Of a stretch of 64,000 bases of DNA, positions 44,429-53,587 are shown in pieces. Origin of the DNA: Thermalbibacter longus. Its GTDB lineage: Bacteria > Chloroflexota > Chloroflexia > Thermomicrobiales > Thermomicrobiaceae. Below the pieces are notes generated by a model. It did no database searches. It saw nothing but the letters and a program-made list of their open reading frames with translations, and was not told the origin of the DNA. Where the stretch lies: the NCBI RefSeq assembly GCF_023806485.1, contig NZ_JAMSLR010000009.1:80790-144789 (forward strand), in the 5' to 3' direction. Positions within the stretch are counted from its first letter, which is position 1; each line of letters starts with the position of its first letter. The translations under genes and the position numbers were made by a program.

Positions 44429-45583
44429 ATGCGCCGGCCCGACACAGACCACTTCGATGAAGCCCGCCTCGACGAGGCCTGGCAGGTTGTGCTTGAAGGC
44501 CTGCGCCAGGGCGCATTCGGCGGCGCGGTGGCGCTCGTCGCTCACCGGGGCACGGTCGTGCTGCATCGGGCGGCCGGCTGGGCCTGTCGCGAGCCGGAGG
44601 CGATCCCGATGACGGTGGACACGATCTTCGACCTCGCCTCGCTGACGAAGGTGGTCGCGACCCTCCCCGCGATCCTCCGCCTCGTCGCGCGCGGCGATCT
44701 CGAGCTGGATCGGCCGGCCGGGCAGGTACTGCCGGAGTTCGGGCACGACGACTGGAAGACCGCGGTGACGGTCCGCCGGCTCTTGAGCCACACGACCGGC
44801 CTACCGGCCTGGCTCCCGCTCTACCTCGACGCGCGCGGCCCCGACGAGTACGTCGCCGCCATCGCCCGTCTCCAGCCGGTCGCTCCTCCTGGCGAGCAGG
44901 TCATCTACAGCGACCTCAACTTCATCCTGCTCGGCGAGGTAGTGCGACGGGTGAGCAGCCAGGACGTGGCGCGCTTCGCGGCGGCTGAGATCTTCGCCCC
45001 GCTCGGGATGCGAGACACGCTGTTCCAGCCGCCGGCCGCGCTGCGGTCGCGCATCGCGGCGACCGAGCACGGCAACGGCTACGAGATGGGGCAGGCCGGC
45101 GAGCGGGCCACGAGCTTCCCCTGCTGGCGGCGCGAGCTGATCTGGGGCGAGGTCCACGACGGGAATGCGTGCTATGGCCTGGGCGGAGTCTCCGGCCACG
45201 CCGGACTGTTCAGTACCGCGGCGGACCTGGCACGCTACGGGCAGATGTGGCTCCAGCGCGGCTCCTGGCAGGACACGCAGGTGCTACCGGTACGGCTGGT
45301 CGCTGAAGCGACCCGGCCCCAGGCGCCGGGTCGCGGCCTCGGCTGGCTGCTCGCCGGGCCGGAGCCTCAGCCCGAGACGTTTCCAGCCAAGGGGCTCACT
45401 CCGTCCGCCTACGGGCACACCGGCTTCACCGGCACCTCACTCTGGGTCGATCCTGAGCTGGAACTCATCGTGATCCTGCTCACCAACCGCGTGCACCCGA
45501 AGGTCCGCGTCGAGATCGCCACCATCCGCCCAGCCTTCCACGAGCGCGTGGCCGCGGCGTTCCGGAGGTCTCGCGATGGCTAG
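44429..45583 (+). CDS. Serine hydrolase of the beta-lactamase/class C fold
   Basis: This encodes 384 aa from ATG 44429 (GGAGAGAGGAG upstream). Catalytic motifs are SLTK (Ser71-Lys74), Tyr159 in YSDLNFILLG, and HTGFTG in the third position. There is no signal peptide, so it is cytoplasmic and unlikely to confer beta-lactam resistance. In this operon, next to AnmK and GH20, it may cleave a peptide or ester from muropeptides. The last 8 bp overlap anmK. Confidence 0.9.
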   Translation: MRRPDTDHFDEARLDEAWQVVLEGLRQGAFGGAVALVAHRGTVVLHRAAGWACREPEAIPMTVDTIFDLASLTKVVATLPAILRLVARGDLELDRPAGQVLPEFGHDDWKTAVTVRRLLSHTTGLPAWLPLYLDARGPDEYVAAIARLQPVAPPGEQVIYSDLNFILLGEVVRRVSSQDVARFAAAEIFAPLGMRDTLFQPPAALRSRIAATEHGNGYEMGQAGERATSFPCWRRELIWGEVHDGNACYGLGGVSGHAGLFSTAADLARYGQMWLQRGSWQDTQVLPVRLVAEATRPQAPGRGLGWLLAGPEPQPETFPAKGLTPSAYGHTGFTGTSLWVDPELELIVILLTNRVHPKVRVEIATIRPAFHERVAAAFRRSRDG

Positions 45584-46841
45584 CCCGGCCGGCACGACAG
45601 CGAGACATGGCGATATCTGCGTCGGGCTGATGTCCGGCACTTCGGCCGATGCGATCGATGCCGCGGTGGTGGGTATCACCGGCGCCGGCGCGACCGCTCG
45701 CCTGGAGCTGCTCGGCTTCGGCACAATGCCCCTGCCTCCTGAGGTCCGGCGAGAGCTCTTCCTCGTCTTCGATCAGGCGGAGCGCGCGGTGGAGCGGCTC
45801 TGCTCGTTGAACGTAGTCCTCGGAGAACTCTTCGCCGACGCCGCCCGCACAGCCTGCCGGCAGGCCGGCGTACCGCTCGCCCAGGTCTTCGTCATCGGCT
45901 CTCACGGGCAGACGGTCTGGCACCAGCCGGAGAGGGACTCCACGGTGCCGATCTCGACACCCTCGACGCTCCAGATCGGCGAGCCGGCTGTTATCGCCGA
46001 GCGCACCGGCGTCCCGGTGATGGCGAATTTCCGCGCTGCCGATATCGCCGCCGGCGGCCAGGGCGCGCCGCTCGTCCCCTACTTCGACTGGGTCACCCTG
46101 CGCCATCCGGAGCGGAGCCGGGCCGTCCAGAACATCGGCGGCATCGCGAACGTGACCTACCTCCCGGCCGGCGGTGATATCGAAGACGTGCGCGCCTTCG
46201 ACACCGGACCGGGCAACGCACTGATCGACGGGGTGGTGACGCTGCTGACCGGCGGCACCGCGACGTTCGACGCGGACGGGCGCCTCGCGGCACAGGGGAG
46301 CATCGACGAGGGCCTTCTCGCCCGGCTGCTGGCCGATCCCTACCTGAACCGCCCGCCGCCGAAGACGACCGGCCGCGAGCGCTATGGCCTGCCGCTCTGC
46401 CGGCGACTGCTGGAGGAGACCGGCCTGCCTGAAGGCGCGCTGGCCGATCCGGCAGCTCCGTTCTCGCTGCGCCAGCGCGCGCTGGATCTGGTCGCGACGG
46501 TAACTGCCTTCACCGCACGCTCGATCGCGGAGGTCTATCGACGCTGGCTGCCACCCATCGACGAGGTGATTGTCAGCGGTGGAGGCAGCCGGAACCCGGC
46601 GCTGCTGTCGATGCTGCGCGCGGCGCTCGATCCGGTGCCAGTCGTGACCCTCGAGGCCTACGGTATCGACAGCAAGGCGAAGGAGGCAATGGCGTTCGCC
46701 CTGCCGGCCCACGATGGCCTGCTCGGCCTGCCGACCAACGTCCCCGGCACCACTGGAGCCCGGCGCCAGGTCATCCTCGGCACACTCACGCCGCCGACCG
46801 GCATCGTGCCTCGCAGCCAGGGAAAGGAGGGACAGGTATGA
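45576..46841 (+). CDS. anmK: Anhydro-N-acetylmuramic acid kinase
   Basis: This encodes 421 aa; ATG 45576 overlaps the previous gene by 8 bp. The signature VGLMSGTSADAIDAAVV, IGSHGQTVWHQP, NIGGIANVTYL, DTGPGNALID and SGGGSRNPALL are all present. AnmK phosphorylates and opens 1,6-anhydro-MurNAc to MurNAc-6-P, the substrate of MurQ encoded nearby. This implies that the cell makes anhydro-muropeptides, through lytic transglycosylases that are not in the window. Confidence 0.96.
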   Translation: MASPAGTTARHGDICVGLMSGTSADAIDAAVVGITGAGATARLELLGFGTMPLPPEVRRELFLVFDQAERAVERLCSLNVVLGELFADAARTACRQAGVPLAQVFVIGSHGQTVWHQPERDSTVPISTPSTLQIGEPAVIAERTGVPVMANFRAADIAAGGQGAPLVPYFDWVTLRHPERSRAVQNIGGIANVTYLPAGGDIEDVRAFDTGPGNALIDGVVTLLTGGTATFDADGRLAAQGSIDEGLLARLLADPYLNRPPPKTTGRERYGLPLCRRLLEETGLPEGALADPAAPFSLRQRALDLVATVTAFTARSIAEVYRRWLPPIDEVIVSGGGSRNPALLSMLRAALDPVPVVTLEAYGIDSKAKEAMAFALPAHDGLLGLPTNVPGTTGARRQVILGTLTPPTGIVPRSQGKEGQV

Positions 46842-48955
46842 CCTCGAACGATCGTGACATGCCCCCGCTCATCCCGGCTCCGCGTCACTTCGCCTACGGG
46901 ACCGCAACGGAGGCGTTCCTAATCGACGCGACGACGGAGATCGTCATCGGGGCGGAGGCCGGCGAGGAGACGCTCTTCGCGGCGAGGCAAGCACAGGCAG
47001 CGGTGCGGGACGCGACCGGGCTGACGCTCGCCCTCCGCAGGGCGTACGCCCCGCGCGACGGCGCCGGCCGGCTGGCGCTGCTCAGGGTCGACCGGGACGA
47101 GGGCATCCCCCAGGAGACGCTCGCCGAGCTAGGTCCGGAAGGCTACACGCTGGAGGTGACGCCCCAGCGGATCGTCGTCGCGGCCAATACGGAGGCAGGG
47201 CTCTTCTACGGCGTGCAGACCCTGCGGCAACTGCTCCGCACACAGGGCCGGCGTATCCCGGCCCTTGCGATCGGCGACTGGTCGGCGCTCCCCCACCGCG
47301 GCGTGATGCTCGATATCTCACGCGGCAAGGTGCCGACGTTGCAGACCCTCTGCGCGCTCGTCGATGGCCTCGCCGAGTACAAGTACAACCACCTTCAGCT
47401 CTATACCGAGCACACCTTCTTCTTCCCTAGTCACCCGGCGATCAGCGCCGGCGCGGACCCGCTCACGGCCGACGACATCCTGGCGCTGGATCGCTATTGC
47501 CGTGAGCGGCACATCGAGCTGGTGCCGAACCTGCAATCGTACGGGCACCTCCGGCGCATGCTCTCGCTGCCGCAGTACGCCCACCTCGACGAGGTCGGCT
47601 GGCAATGGAGCCTCACGCCGGCCCGCGAGGAGACGTACCGGCTGCTGGACGAGCTGTACGCCCAGTTCCTGCCCGCCTTCAGCTCCCGCTGGTTCAACGT
47701 CAACTGCGACGAGACCTGGGACCTCGGCACCGGGCAATCCAAGGCGCTGGCCCAGGAGATCGGCAAGGGCCGGCTCTACCTGCGGCACATCCTGCAACTG
47801 CGCGAGCTGGCCGCCAAGCACGGCCGGCGCATCATGCTTTGGGCCGACATCCTGCTCTACCACCCGGAGCTGGTGAGCGAGCTACCCTCGGACGTGCTGC
47901 TGCTCGACTGGTGGTACGAGGCCCAGGATCGCTACCCGAGCACCGAGCGGCTCGGCGCGCTGGGGCGCGAGTTCTGGGTCTGCCCCGGGACTTCGAGCTG
48001 GAACACGCTCTTCCCTCGCCTGGACAACGCCCTCGCCAACATCCGCAACTTCGTCCGCGATGGCCTGGCTGCCGGGGCCACCGGGATGCTGCTGACCGAC
48101 TGGGGCGACTACGGTCACTACCAGCCGCTCTCGCTCTCCTGGTACCCGTACCTCTACGGCGCGGCCACAGCCTGGACCGGAGCTCAAACCACGCCCGAGG
48201 AGTTCGACCGTGCTTTCGCCCCCCTCTTCCTCAGCCGTCCGGCCGGTGACCGGAGCATCCAGGCCATCCGGCGGCTCGGCCGCGCGGTGATGGCCCCTAC
48301 GCTCGGCCTGCGCAACCGCTCGAACAGCGCCTACGCGCTCTTCGACGACCCGCTGGCGGGGAAGCTGATCGCCACGGCCGACCCGAGGGCGCTCGACGAG
48401 CTGGAGGCGGCCGCGCACGACGCGCTCCAGGCCTGGGCCGAGTTGCCGAACCCGGCCTTGCGCCACGACTACACCTTCGTCGCCCGGCTGATCGCCTTCG
48501 CCGCCTCCAAGGTGCTTCTCAGCCAGCGCCTTCGCCGCACGCTGCGCTCGCTCCCCGCCCCAGCCGGCGACTCGGCCCGCTCCGAAGGGCTAGCCCAGCT
48601 CAACGCCGGCATTGCCGCGCTGCGCGCCTCTCGTTCCCAGCTCGCGGCGCTCGCCAGGGAGTTCGAGCTCTGCTGGCTTCGCCACGCGCGGCGGAGTGAG
48701 GTCCACCTCACGCTCGACCGGTTCGCGGCGCTCGACCGGCGCTACGAGGCGGCACTCGCCTGGCTGGACAAGCAGCGCGGCCGCTACGCGAGCGGCCAGC
48801 CGGTCGACGCCGAGGCGACCAGCTACGATCCAGGCCCGTACTACCCGCTCTGGGAGGAGGGGCTCCAGAGCATTCTGCGACTGGTCGACCTGATCGGGAA
48901 AGAAGAGCTGCCACCCGATCTCCGGCAGTACCTGGAGCAGGAAGAGCTGATCTGA
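46838..48955 (+). CDS. GH20 family beta-N-acetylhexosaminidase, cytoplasmic
   Basis: This encodes 705 aa; ATG 46838 overlaps the anmK stop (ATGA). An N-terminal GH20b-like domain (IPAPRHFAYG ... GYTLEVTPQRIVVAANTEAGLFYGVQTLRQL) precedes the TIM barrel, with RGVMLDISRGKVP. The catalytic Asp291-Glu292 pair lies in NVNCDETWDLG. No signal peptide is seen, so it acts on imported chito-oligosaccharides or muropeptides. A long C-terminal helical region (about 480-705) is unlike small GH20 enzymes. It ends the plus-strand recycling operon. Confidence 0.9.
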   Translation: MTSNDRDMPPLIPAPRHFAYGTATEAFLIDATTEIVIGAEAGEETLFAARQAQAAVRDATGLTLALRRAYAPRDGAGRLALLRVDRDEGIPQETLAELGPEGYTLEVTPQRIVVAANTEAGLFYGVQTLRQLLRTQGRRIPALAIGDWSALPHRGVMLDISRGKVPTLQTLCALVDGLAEYKYNHLQLYTEHTFFFPSHPAISAGADPLTADDILALDRYCRERHIELVPNLQSYGHLRRMLSLPQYAHLDEVGWQWSLTPAREETYRLLDELYAQFLPAFSSRWFNVNCDETWDLGTGQSKALAQEIGKGRLYLRHILQLRELAAKHGRRIMLWADILLYHPELVSELPSDVLLLDWWYEAQDRYPSTERLGALGREFWVCPGTSSWNTLFPRLDNALANIRNFVRDGLAAGATGMLLTDWGDYGHYQPLSLSWYPYLYGAATAWTGAQTTPEEFDRAFAPLFLSRPAGDRSIQAIRRLGRAVMAPTLGLRNRSNSAYALFDDPLAGKLIATADPRALDELEAAAHDALQAWAELPNPALRHDYTFVARLIAFAASKVLLSQRLRRTLRSLPAPAGDSARSEGLAQLNAGIAALRASRSQLAALAREFELCWLRHARRSEVHLTLDRFAALDRRYEAALAWLDKQRGRYASGQPVDAEATSYDPGPYYPLWEEGLQSILRLVDLIGKEELPPDLRQYLEQEELI

Positions 48956-49038
48956 CGCTCGCGCCGAGCCTGCCCGAGCCAGAGCGCCCTTACCCTGCTC
49001 ACCGGGCCGCAGCGCGATCGATCAGGACCCCGCTCCGC

Positions 49039-49965
49039 TCACCCCAGCGCCTCCGCCAGCCGCCGCGCGATGGCCAGCGCGCCCAGCGCCGGATCATCCA
49101 CCACCGTCGCGGGGCCGAGCGGCACGCCAGCGCGCTCGTACACGGCCTGGCGAAGCAGGGCGCTGGCCCGCAGCACGCCGCCGCCGAAGGCGACCGGCGG
49201 GCGCTCCAGCCCGAGGCGCCGGGGCACCGCCGCCAGGTGCAGCGCGAGGTCGTCGGCCGCACGCTCGAGCACCCGGCGGGCATCCGGGTCACCTGCCTCG
49301 GCCAGCTCCAGCACCCGCGTGGCGAACCGTGCCACGCTTCCCGGTGCGCCCGCCTCCCGCTGGTAGATCAGCCCGATGAGCTGCTCCGGTGCGTCCAGCT
49401 CCCAGAAGGCGAGGGCGGCCCGGAGCAGGCCCGGGGCATTCGCCCGCCCATCAGCCGTCCGCGTCGCGAGCCTGAGCGCCTGGACGGCGATGTCGAACCC
49501 GCTGCCCTCGTCGCCCAGGATGTAGCCCCACCCACCGGCACGCGTCGTTCGGCCGTCGGGCGCCCGGCCGAAGCAGATCGAGCCGGTGCCACTGATCAGC
49601 GCGACTCCCCAGCCGTCCGAGCAACCGGCAGCCAGCACCAGCTCAGAATCGTTGACGATGACCATGCGCCGGCCCAGCCGCTCCCGCTCCAGCCGTCCGC
49701 TCAGCCGCTCGCGGTCGTCCGGCCGATCGACTCCGGCCAGCCCGAAGCAGGCGGCCGCAACCTCGTCTTCCCCCGGCATGAGCCGGGCATCGGCGAACGC
49801 CGCCCGGATCGCCTCGACGATCGCCGTGACCGCCCGCTCCAACCCCACCGACTGATAGTTGCTCGACCCGGCGGTACCGGCGCCCACCACCCGGCCAGCC
49901 AGATCTGCCAGCAGCGCCCTGGTCTTGGTCGCGCCGCCGTCAACGCCCAGCAGTAGCCTGGCCAT
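49039..49965 (-). CDS. BadF/BadG/BcrA/BcrD-type ATPase, probable N-acetylglucosamine kinase
   Basis: This encodes 308 aa from ATG 49965, overlapping the murQ 3' end by 26 bp. The ASKHA-fold phosphate loops are [50 protein letters not shown] and AFGGGVL. In this neighbourhood it should phosphorylate GlcNAc or MurNAc at O6, feeding NagA or MurQ. It converges with the GH20 gene 83 bp away. Confidence 0.9.
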   Translation of the reverse strand: MARLLLGVDGGATKTRALLADLAGRVVGAGTAGSSNYQSVGLERAVTAIVEAIRAAFADARLMPGEDEVAAACFGLAGVDRPDDRERLSGRLERERLGRRMVIVNDSELVLAAGCSDGWGVALISGTGSICFGRAPDGRTTRAGGWGYILGDEGSGFDIAVQALRLATRTADGRANAPGLLRAALAFWELDAPEQLIGLIYQREAGAPGSVARFATRVLELAEAGDPDARRVLERAADDLALHLAAVPRRLGLERPPVAFGGGVLRASALLRQAVYERAGVPLGPATVVDDPALGALAIARRLAEALG

Positions 49966-50878
49966 CGCGCCCACCCCCGATCGCGTCGCGCACCCGCCCC
50001 TCGCTAGCAGCCAGCCGCCGGCGTGCCTCCTCCGCATCGACCCCCGCCAGCGCCATCACGATGGCGGTCTTCGGCTCTCCGGCGGCCGCCTCCAGGAGGC
50101 GCTGCGCCTCTGTGGCATCGAGCCCGGTCGCTAGGGTGACGATCCGGATCGCCCGCTGCCAGAGCTTTCGATTGCTCGGCCGCACGTCCACCATCAGATT
50201 GCCGAAGGTCTTGCCCAGCCGGATCATAACGGTCGTGCTGAGCGCGTTCAGCACCAGCTTCTGAGCCGTACCCGCCTTCATCCGGGTCGAGCCAGCGATC
50301 ACCTCCGGCCCCACCACCGGCGCGATCATCAGATCGACTAGCTCCTCCAGTGGCGAGGGGCGATTGCACGCCAGCCCGGCCACGTAGGCCCCCCTGGCAC
50401 GGGCCTCGGACACCGCCCCCAGCACGTAGGGCGTGCGGCCGCTGGCGGTGATGCCCAGCACCACGTCAGCCGGCCCGACGTCAATCGCAGCCACGTCGGC
50501 GGCCCCGGCCGCTGCGTCGTCCTCCGCCTCCTCCACCGCGCCGGTGAGCGCCGCCGGGCCACCGGCTACCAGCGCTACCACCCGACCCGGCTCGATGCCG
50601 AAGGTCGGCGGCAGCTCCAACGCATCCAGCATCCCCAGCCGGCCAGAGGTGCCGGCGCCCGCGTAGATCAACCGGCCGCCGCGTCGCAGGCGCTCGGCCA
50701 CGACCTCCGCCAGCCGAGCGATGGCGTCGCGCTCGGCCATGACCGCCGGCACCACGCGCGCGTCCTCCGAGAGGATCAGCTCGACGATCTCCTCGGCCGA
50801 GCGCGTGTCGATGTCGCGCGTCCGCGGGTTGATCGCCTCGGTCACCGCACTGGCCAGGTCGGGCACCTCACCGCTCAT
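49940..50878 (-). CDS. murQ: N-acetylmuramic acid 6-phosphate etherase
   Basis: This encodes 312 aa from ATG 50878. The SIS fold has [26 protein letters not shown] with the catalytic Glu, [17 protein letters not shown], and [29 protein letters not shown]. MurQ splits MurNAc-6-P to GlcNAc-6-P and D-lactate, which links AnmK to NagA. The kinase gene overlaps its end. A remnant resembling the 3' end of namZ lies 61 bp upstream. Confidence 0.96.
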   Translation of the reverse strand: MSGEVPDLASAVTEAINPRTRDIDTRSAEEIVELILSEDARVVPAVMAERDAIARLAEVVAERLRRGGRLIYAGAGTSGRLGMLDALELPPTFGIEPGRVVALVAGGPAALTGAVEEAEDDAAAGAADVAAIDVGPADVVLGITASGRTPYVLGAVSEARARGAYVAGLACNRPSPLEELVDLMIAPVVGPEVIAGSTRMKAGTAQKLVLNALSTTVMIRLGKTFGNLMVDVRPSNRKLWQRAIRIVTLATGLDATEAQRLLEAAAGEPKTAIVMALAGVDAEEARRRLAASEGRVRDAIGGGRDGQATAGR

Positions 50879-50939
50879 CTACTGGCCCGCCTCTCTATCG
50901 GTTCACCGCCGCCAGCCCGGATCGTTCGCCATTCGGTGA

Positions 50940-51104
50940 TTACCGCCCGCAGCTCCCATCATAGAGCAAGAGCGGCCGGCAGCGCTCGCGAAACGCCCGT
51001 GCGTCCTCTGTCCAGCCTGACAGCACCTCGGCCGGCGTAGCACCGGCATCGAGCGCCCGCCGCGGCCGGTCGCTGCCGAGGAGCAGGTCGACGACGTGGC
51101 TTCC
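50940..51104 (-). pseudogene. 3' remnant of an exo-beta-N-acetylmuramidase-like gene (NamZ/DUF1343)
   Basis: On the minus strand 54 codons read GSHVVDLLLGSDRPRRALD, then AGATPAEVLSGWTEDARAF, then RERCRPLLLY near the TAA at 50940. This matches the C-terminal pattern of DUF1343 proteins (D-L-L-x-G, AxAG, W, F-x-x-R, YLLY) as I recall it. Upstream of about 51104 the frame loses coding character, and no start exists, so most of the gene has been lost. Intact NamZ frees MurNAc from peptidoglycan and is encoded beside murQ in Bacillus. Assignment rests on pattern memory only. Confidence 0.6.
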
Positions 51105-51638
51105 CCGTTGTCCACCACCTAGGCCCAGGCCAGAGGATGCTTGCGGCGCAGGGGGTCGAGACCCGGGAAGATCCCTGGCAAGGGCCGGCTCATCTGGCTG
51201 GAGAGGCTCTCACCCAGCGGGGCTGGAGGCCCATCGGGTGAGTCCGCCATCCGCTCGCCTGCCAGCGTCTCCTCACAAACGCCGTGCCACGGGCCGCACG
51301 GCGCCGCCGGCCAGACGCGGCCACTCGGGTGCCGGAAGTCGACCAGACCGCCGGGCGAGTCGCCGGTGCCTGCGGGATCGGTGGCCAGCTGGGCACGCTC
51401 GGCCTTGGCGGGCGAGCAGCCACGCTCTGAGGAACCTTCGAGGCTCGCCCGAACCTGCGGGGCATGCGCAGGGCAATGCGATTGCCCGATCCAATATTGG
51501 AGGGCCGACGCTTCTGTGGCGGGGAGCGGGTACCGAGTGGCGAACCGAGCACTGGACAGTCGGGGTGTCGACGACAACGACCTGACCAGACTTGGCTCCT
51601 ATCGATCCAATAGCCCTATGGTCAGAGCCGGCGACCAC
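51105..51638. other. Degenerate intergenic region upstream of the namZ remnant
   Basis: Open frames exist on both strands (for example 51119-51577 minus and 51141-51731 plus), but their products are low-complexity Pro/Ser/Arg-rich sequence typical of non-coding GC-rich DNA. It may be decayed namZ or insertion debris. No terminal inverted repeats or transposase were found. Confidence 0.45.
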
Positions 51639-51992
51639 TCAAGCACCCGTTCCAGCGGCGAGCCAACCGCGGTCGAGATCCCCCGCCTGCGACTCCGGCC
51701 GCTGCGCGCCCATCCAGCGCACGAACTGTAGCCAGGCCAGCTCGCGCGCCGTAAACCGGGGGACATGCTCCGGGTCGACCGGCGTCTCGAAGACCGCGCG
51801 CCGCGGCAGACCGAACATCAAGTCATCGGCCACCAGGTCGGCCCGCTCGCCCAGCCGAGAGCGGGGAACGAGGGCCATCCCACCACCTTCGACGAGAAGT
51901 GCTACTCCTGGCTCCAGCTCCGCCCAGCCGATGACCGGCACCCCTCGGCGCCACAGCGAGGCGATCAACGCTGCTAATCCACCGGTCAACAT
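51639..51992 (-). CDS. Hypothetical protein, about 117 aa
   Basis: Chosen start is the ATG at 51992 (MLTGGLAALIASLWRRG), giving 117 aa; the frame is open to 52085. A hydrophobic N-terminus is followed by VIGWAELEPGVALLVEGGGMALVPRSRLG and a charged C-terminal part (FTARELAWLQFVRWMGAQRPES). Codon use looks coding in the middle. No family is recognised and the ribosome-binding site is weak (GGAG 11 nt away). Confidence 0.5.
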   Translation of the reverse strand: MLTGGLAALIASLWRRGVPVIGWAELEPGVALLVEGGGMALVPRSRLGERADLVADDLMFGLPRRAVFETPVDPEHVPRFTARELAWLQFVRWMGAQRPESQAGDLDRGWLAAGTGA

Positions 51993-52669
51993 CAGTACGA
52001 GTCTCCATCCCCTTCTCGAATCGAGACGACCCCGCGTCGCTCCCTCCGGCACGTGCCTGGGCCGTTGCGGCTCAGCCGCTCGCATGCCCGGCCCGCTGTC
52101 TCTCCAGGCGCGCCGCCGTCGCTCGTGCCAGCTCGCTCAACCACACCATCGGCGCACGGACATGGTGTACGTACACCCCGTATCGTACCAGCAGTCGCCG
52201 GGCCCCGCAAGAGCCTCCTCTCCTCGCCGGCCAGCGGGAGACCACGGCACCGGCGAAGCATACACTGCCGGGACCTGAGAGCATTTTCGGCTCGGCGGGG
52301 ACTGCTCTAGAGGCGAGAGACGGCTTTTGGTAGGGCTACGCGGGAGGCTTGCATCATCTCCGATGTGTCTAAGGTCTCAGCGTTGTGGATCGCGGTTGGG
52401 TGACCCACACAACTCCGCTTCCTCGCTGGTGCCAGGCAGCACGCCCAGTCATCAGCCAAGATTCCCCGCGGGATTCGGGTCGATCTGGGAGTGGGCTCAC
52501 ATTCCCGGCTCACGGTACCAGGCAGTCATAGCCATGCTGCCTCGGGACGGCCCTGGGGTGTTTCCCAGGCGACGGTGATCTAGGTCATCCCATCCTCCGT
52601 ACTTTCGGGTGACTGGCCAGTCGTGTGATACGGATCGCCGTCCTGCCCAGCAGGAAGGGAGACAGTGTT
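51993..52669. other. Intergenic region with a perfect GTAC palindrome
   Basis: About 680 bp without a supportable gene. GGTGTACGTACACC at 52164-52177 is a 14-bp perfect palindrome, suitable for a dimeric regulator. No promoter for the gene at 52670 stands out. Confidence 0.4.
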
Positions 52670-53464
52670 ATGCGCGGGCTTCACGGATTCGACCTGGCAC
52701 GCATCGTCAACTCCCCTCCATCGCATGGGTTCTCGCGACGGGCCTTCCTCAAGGCAGTCGCTGGCACGGGAATCGCAGCCGCCAGTGCTAATCTGCTCCC
52801 GCTCACCAGCCTCGCCTCAACGGGAAGCTCGGTCACGGAGATCCTGACGATCGCGGCAATTGCCGAGCGCCTGGCAGTGACGTTCTATACCAACGGCATC
52901 ATGAACGCCGCCCGGCTCAGGCTCAACAGCCGTCGTATGCTCGACGAGCTGAAGGCATTCGCCATCGAAGAGCAAATCCACCATAACTTCTTCGTCGCGG
53001 CCGGCGCCGATAGCGCCACGGTCGAGCAGTTCACGGAGTTCAGCTTCCCGCACGGCCTGTCGACATTTACCGATCTGCGGCTCTTCCTCGAGACCCAGCA
53101 ACAGCTCGAGGGCGTCTTCGATGCGGCGTTCATCGCCGCTGTCTTCGAGTTTGCCGATGCCGGGCGACCGGAACTGGCACGCATCGCGGCGATGGTGGCG
53201 ATGATCGAAGAGGGCCATCGCGCGGTCGGCCGCCGGCTCGGCTTCGAACGGGGACTGCGCGACTTGGCGCCGGCGGAGGAACAGGCCTTTGCGCCGCAGC
53301 TCATCCGCTCGGTCAGTGACGCGCCGCAGGTCGTCGCTGAGGCGGGCTATCTCAGCCCGGAGCCGGGCAACTCGTTCACGTATACGCCGATCGACTTCGA
53401 CGACCCTGAGTACGCGTCGGTCTACGATAGGATCGAGTATACGGAGCCGTTCGTCGCGTCGTAG
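52670..53464 (+). CDS. Tat-exported ferritin-like domain protein
   Basis: This encodes 264 aa from ATG 52670 with GGAAGGGAG upstream. A twin-arginine signal (FSRRAFLKAVAGTGIAAASA) precedes a ferritin-like four-helix domain: TEILTIAAIAERLAVTFYTNG, AFAIEEQIHHNFFVAAG, VFDAAFIAAVFEFADAG and IAAMVAMIEEGHRAVGRRLG. Glu and His residues at the helix positions could bind a metal pair. Export folded through Tat fits a metal cofactor. Related proteins are common in desiccation- or oxidative-stress settings, but the role is not known. Confidence 0.85.
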   Translation: MRGLHGFDLARIVNSPPSHGFSRRAFLKAVAGTGIAAASANLLPLTSLASTGSSVTEILTIAAIAERLAVTFYTNGIMNAARLRLNSRRMLDELKAFAIEEQIHHNFFVAAGADSATVEQFTEFSFPHGLSTFTDLRLFLETQQQLEGVFDAAFIAAVFEFADAGRPELARIAAMVAMIEEGHRAVGRRLGFERGLRDLAPAEEQAFAPQLIRSVSDAPQVVAEAGYLSPEPGNSFTYTPIDFDDPEYASVYDRIEYTEPFVAS

Positions 53465-53488
53465 TCGCTACCGAAAGGGTGGACGTAC

Positions 53489-53542
53489 AGGCAATGGCTC
53501 CGTGTGCCCGGCGCTTCGGGCCGTGGCACCGGGCCATTGCCT
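53489..53542. terminator. Bidirectional hairpin between convergent genes
   Basis: AGGCAATGGC at 53489-53498 pairs perfectly with GCCATTGCCT at 53533-53542, and inner GC-rich stretches extend the stem around a small CGCTT-type loop. It lies between the ferritin-like gene and the U32 gene, which converge. Confidence 0.7.
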
Positions 53543-53587
53543 CACCATGCCACGAGCCAGCAATGCGCCGAACCGGTGTCGCCGGGC

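Noticed and set aside
51119..51731. Genes on both strands between the namZ remnant and 51.7 kb
   Set aside because: Overlapping open frames with low-complexity products and no ribosome-binding sites; typical of non-coding GC-rich DNA.
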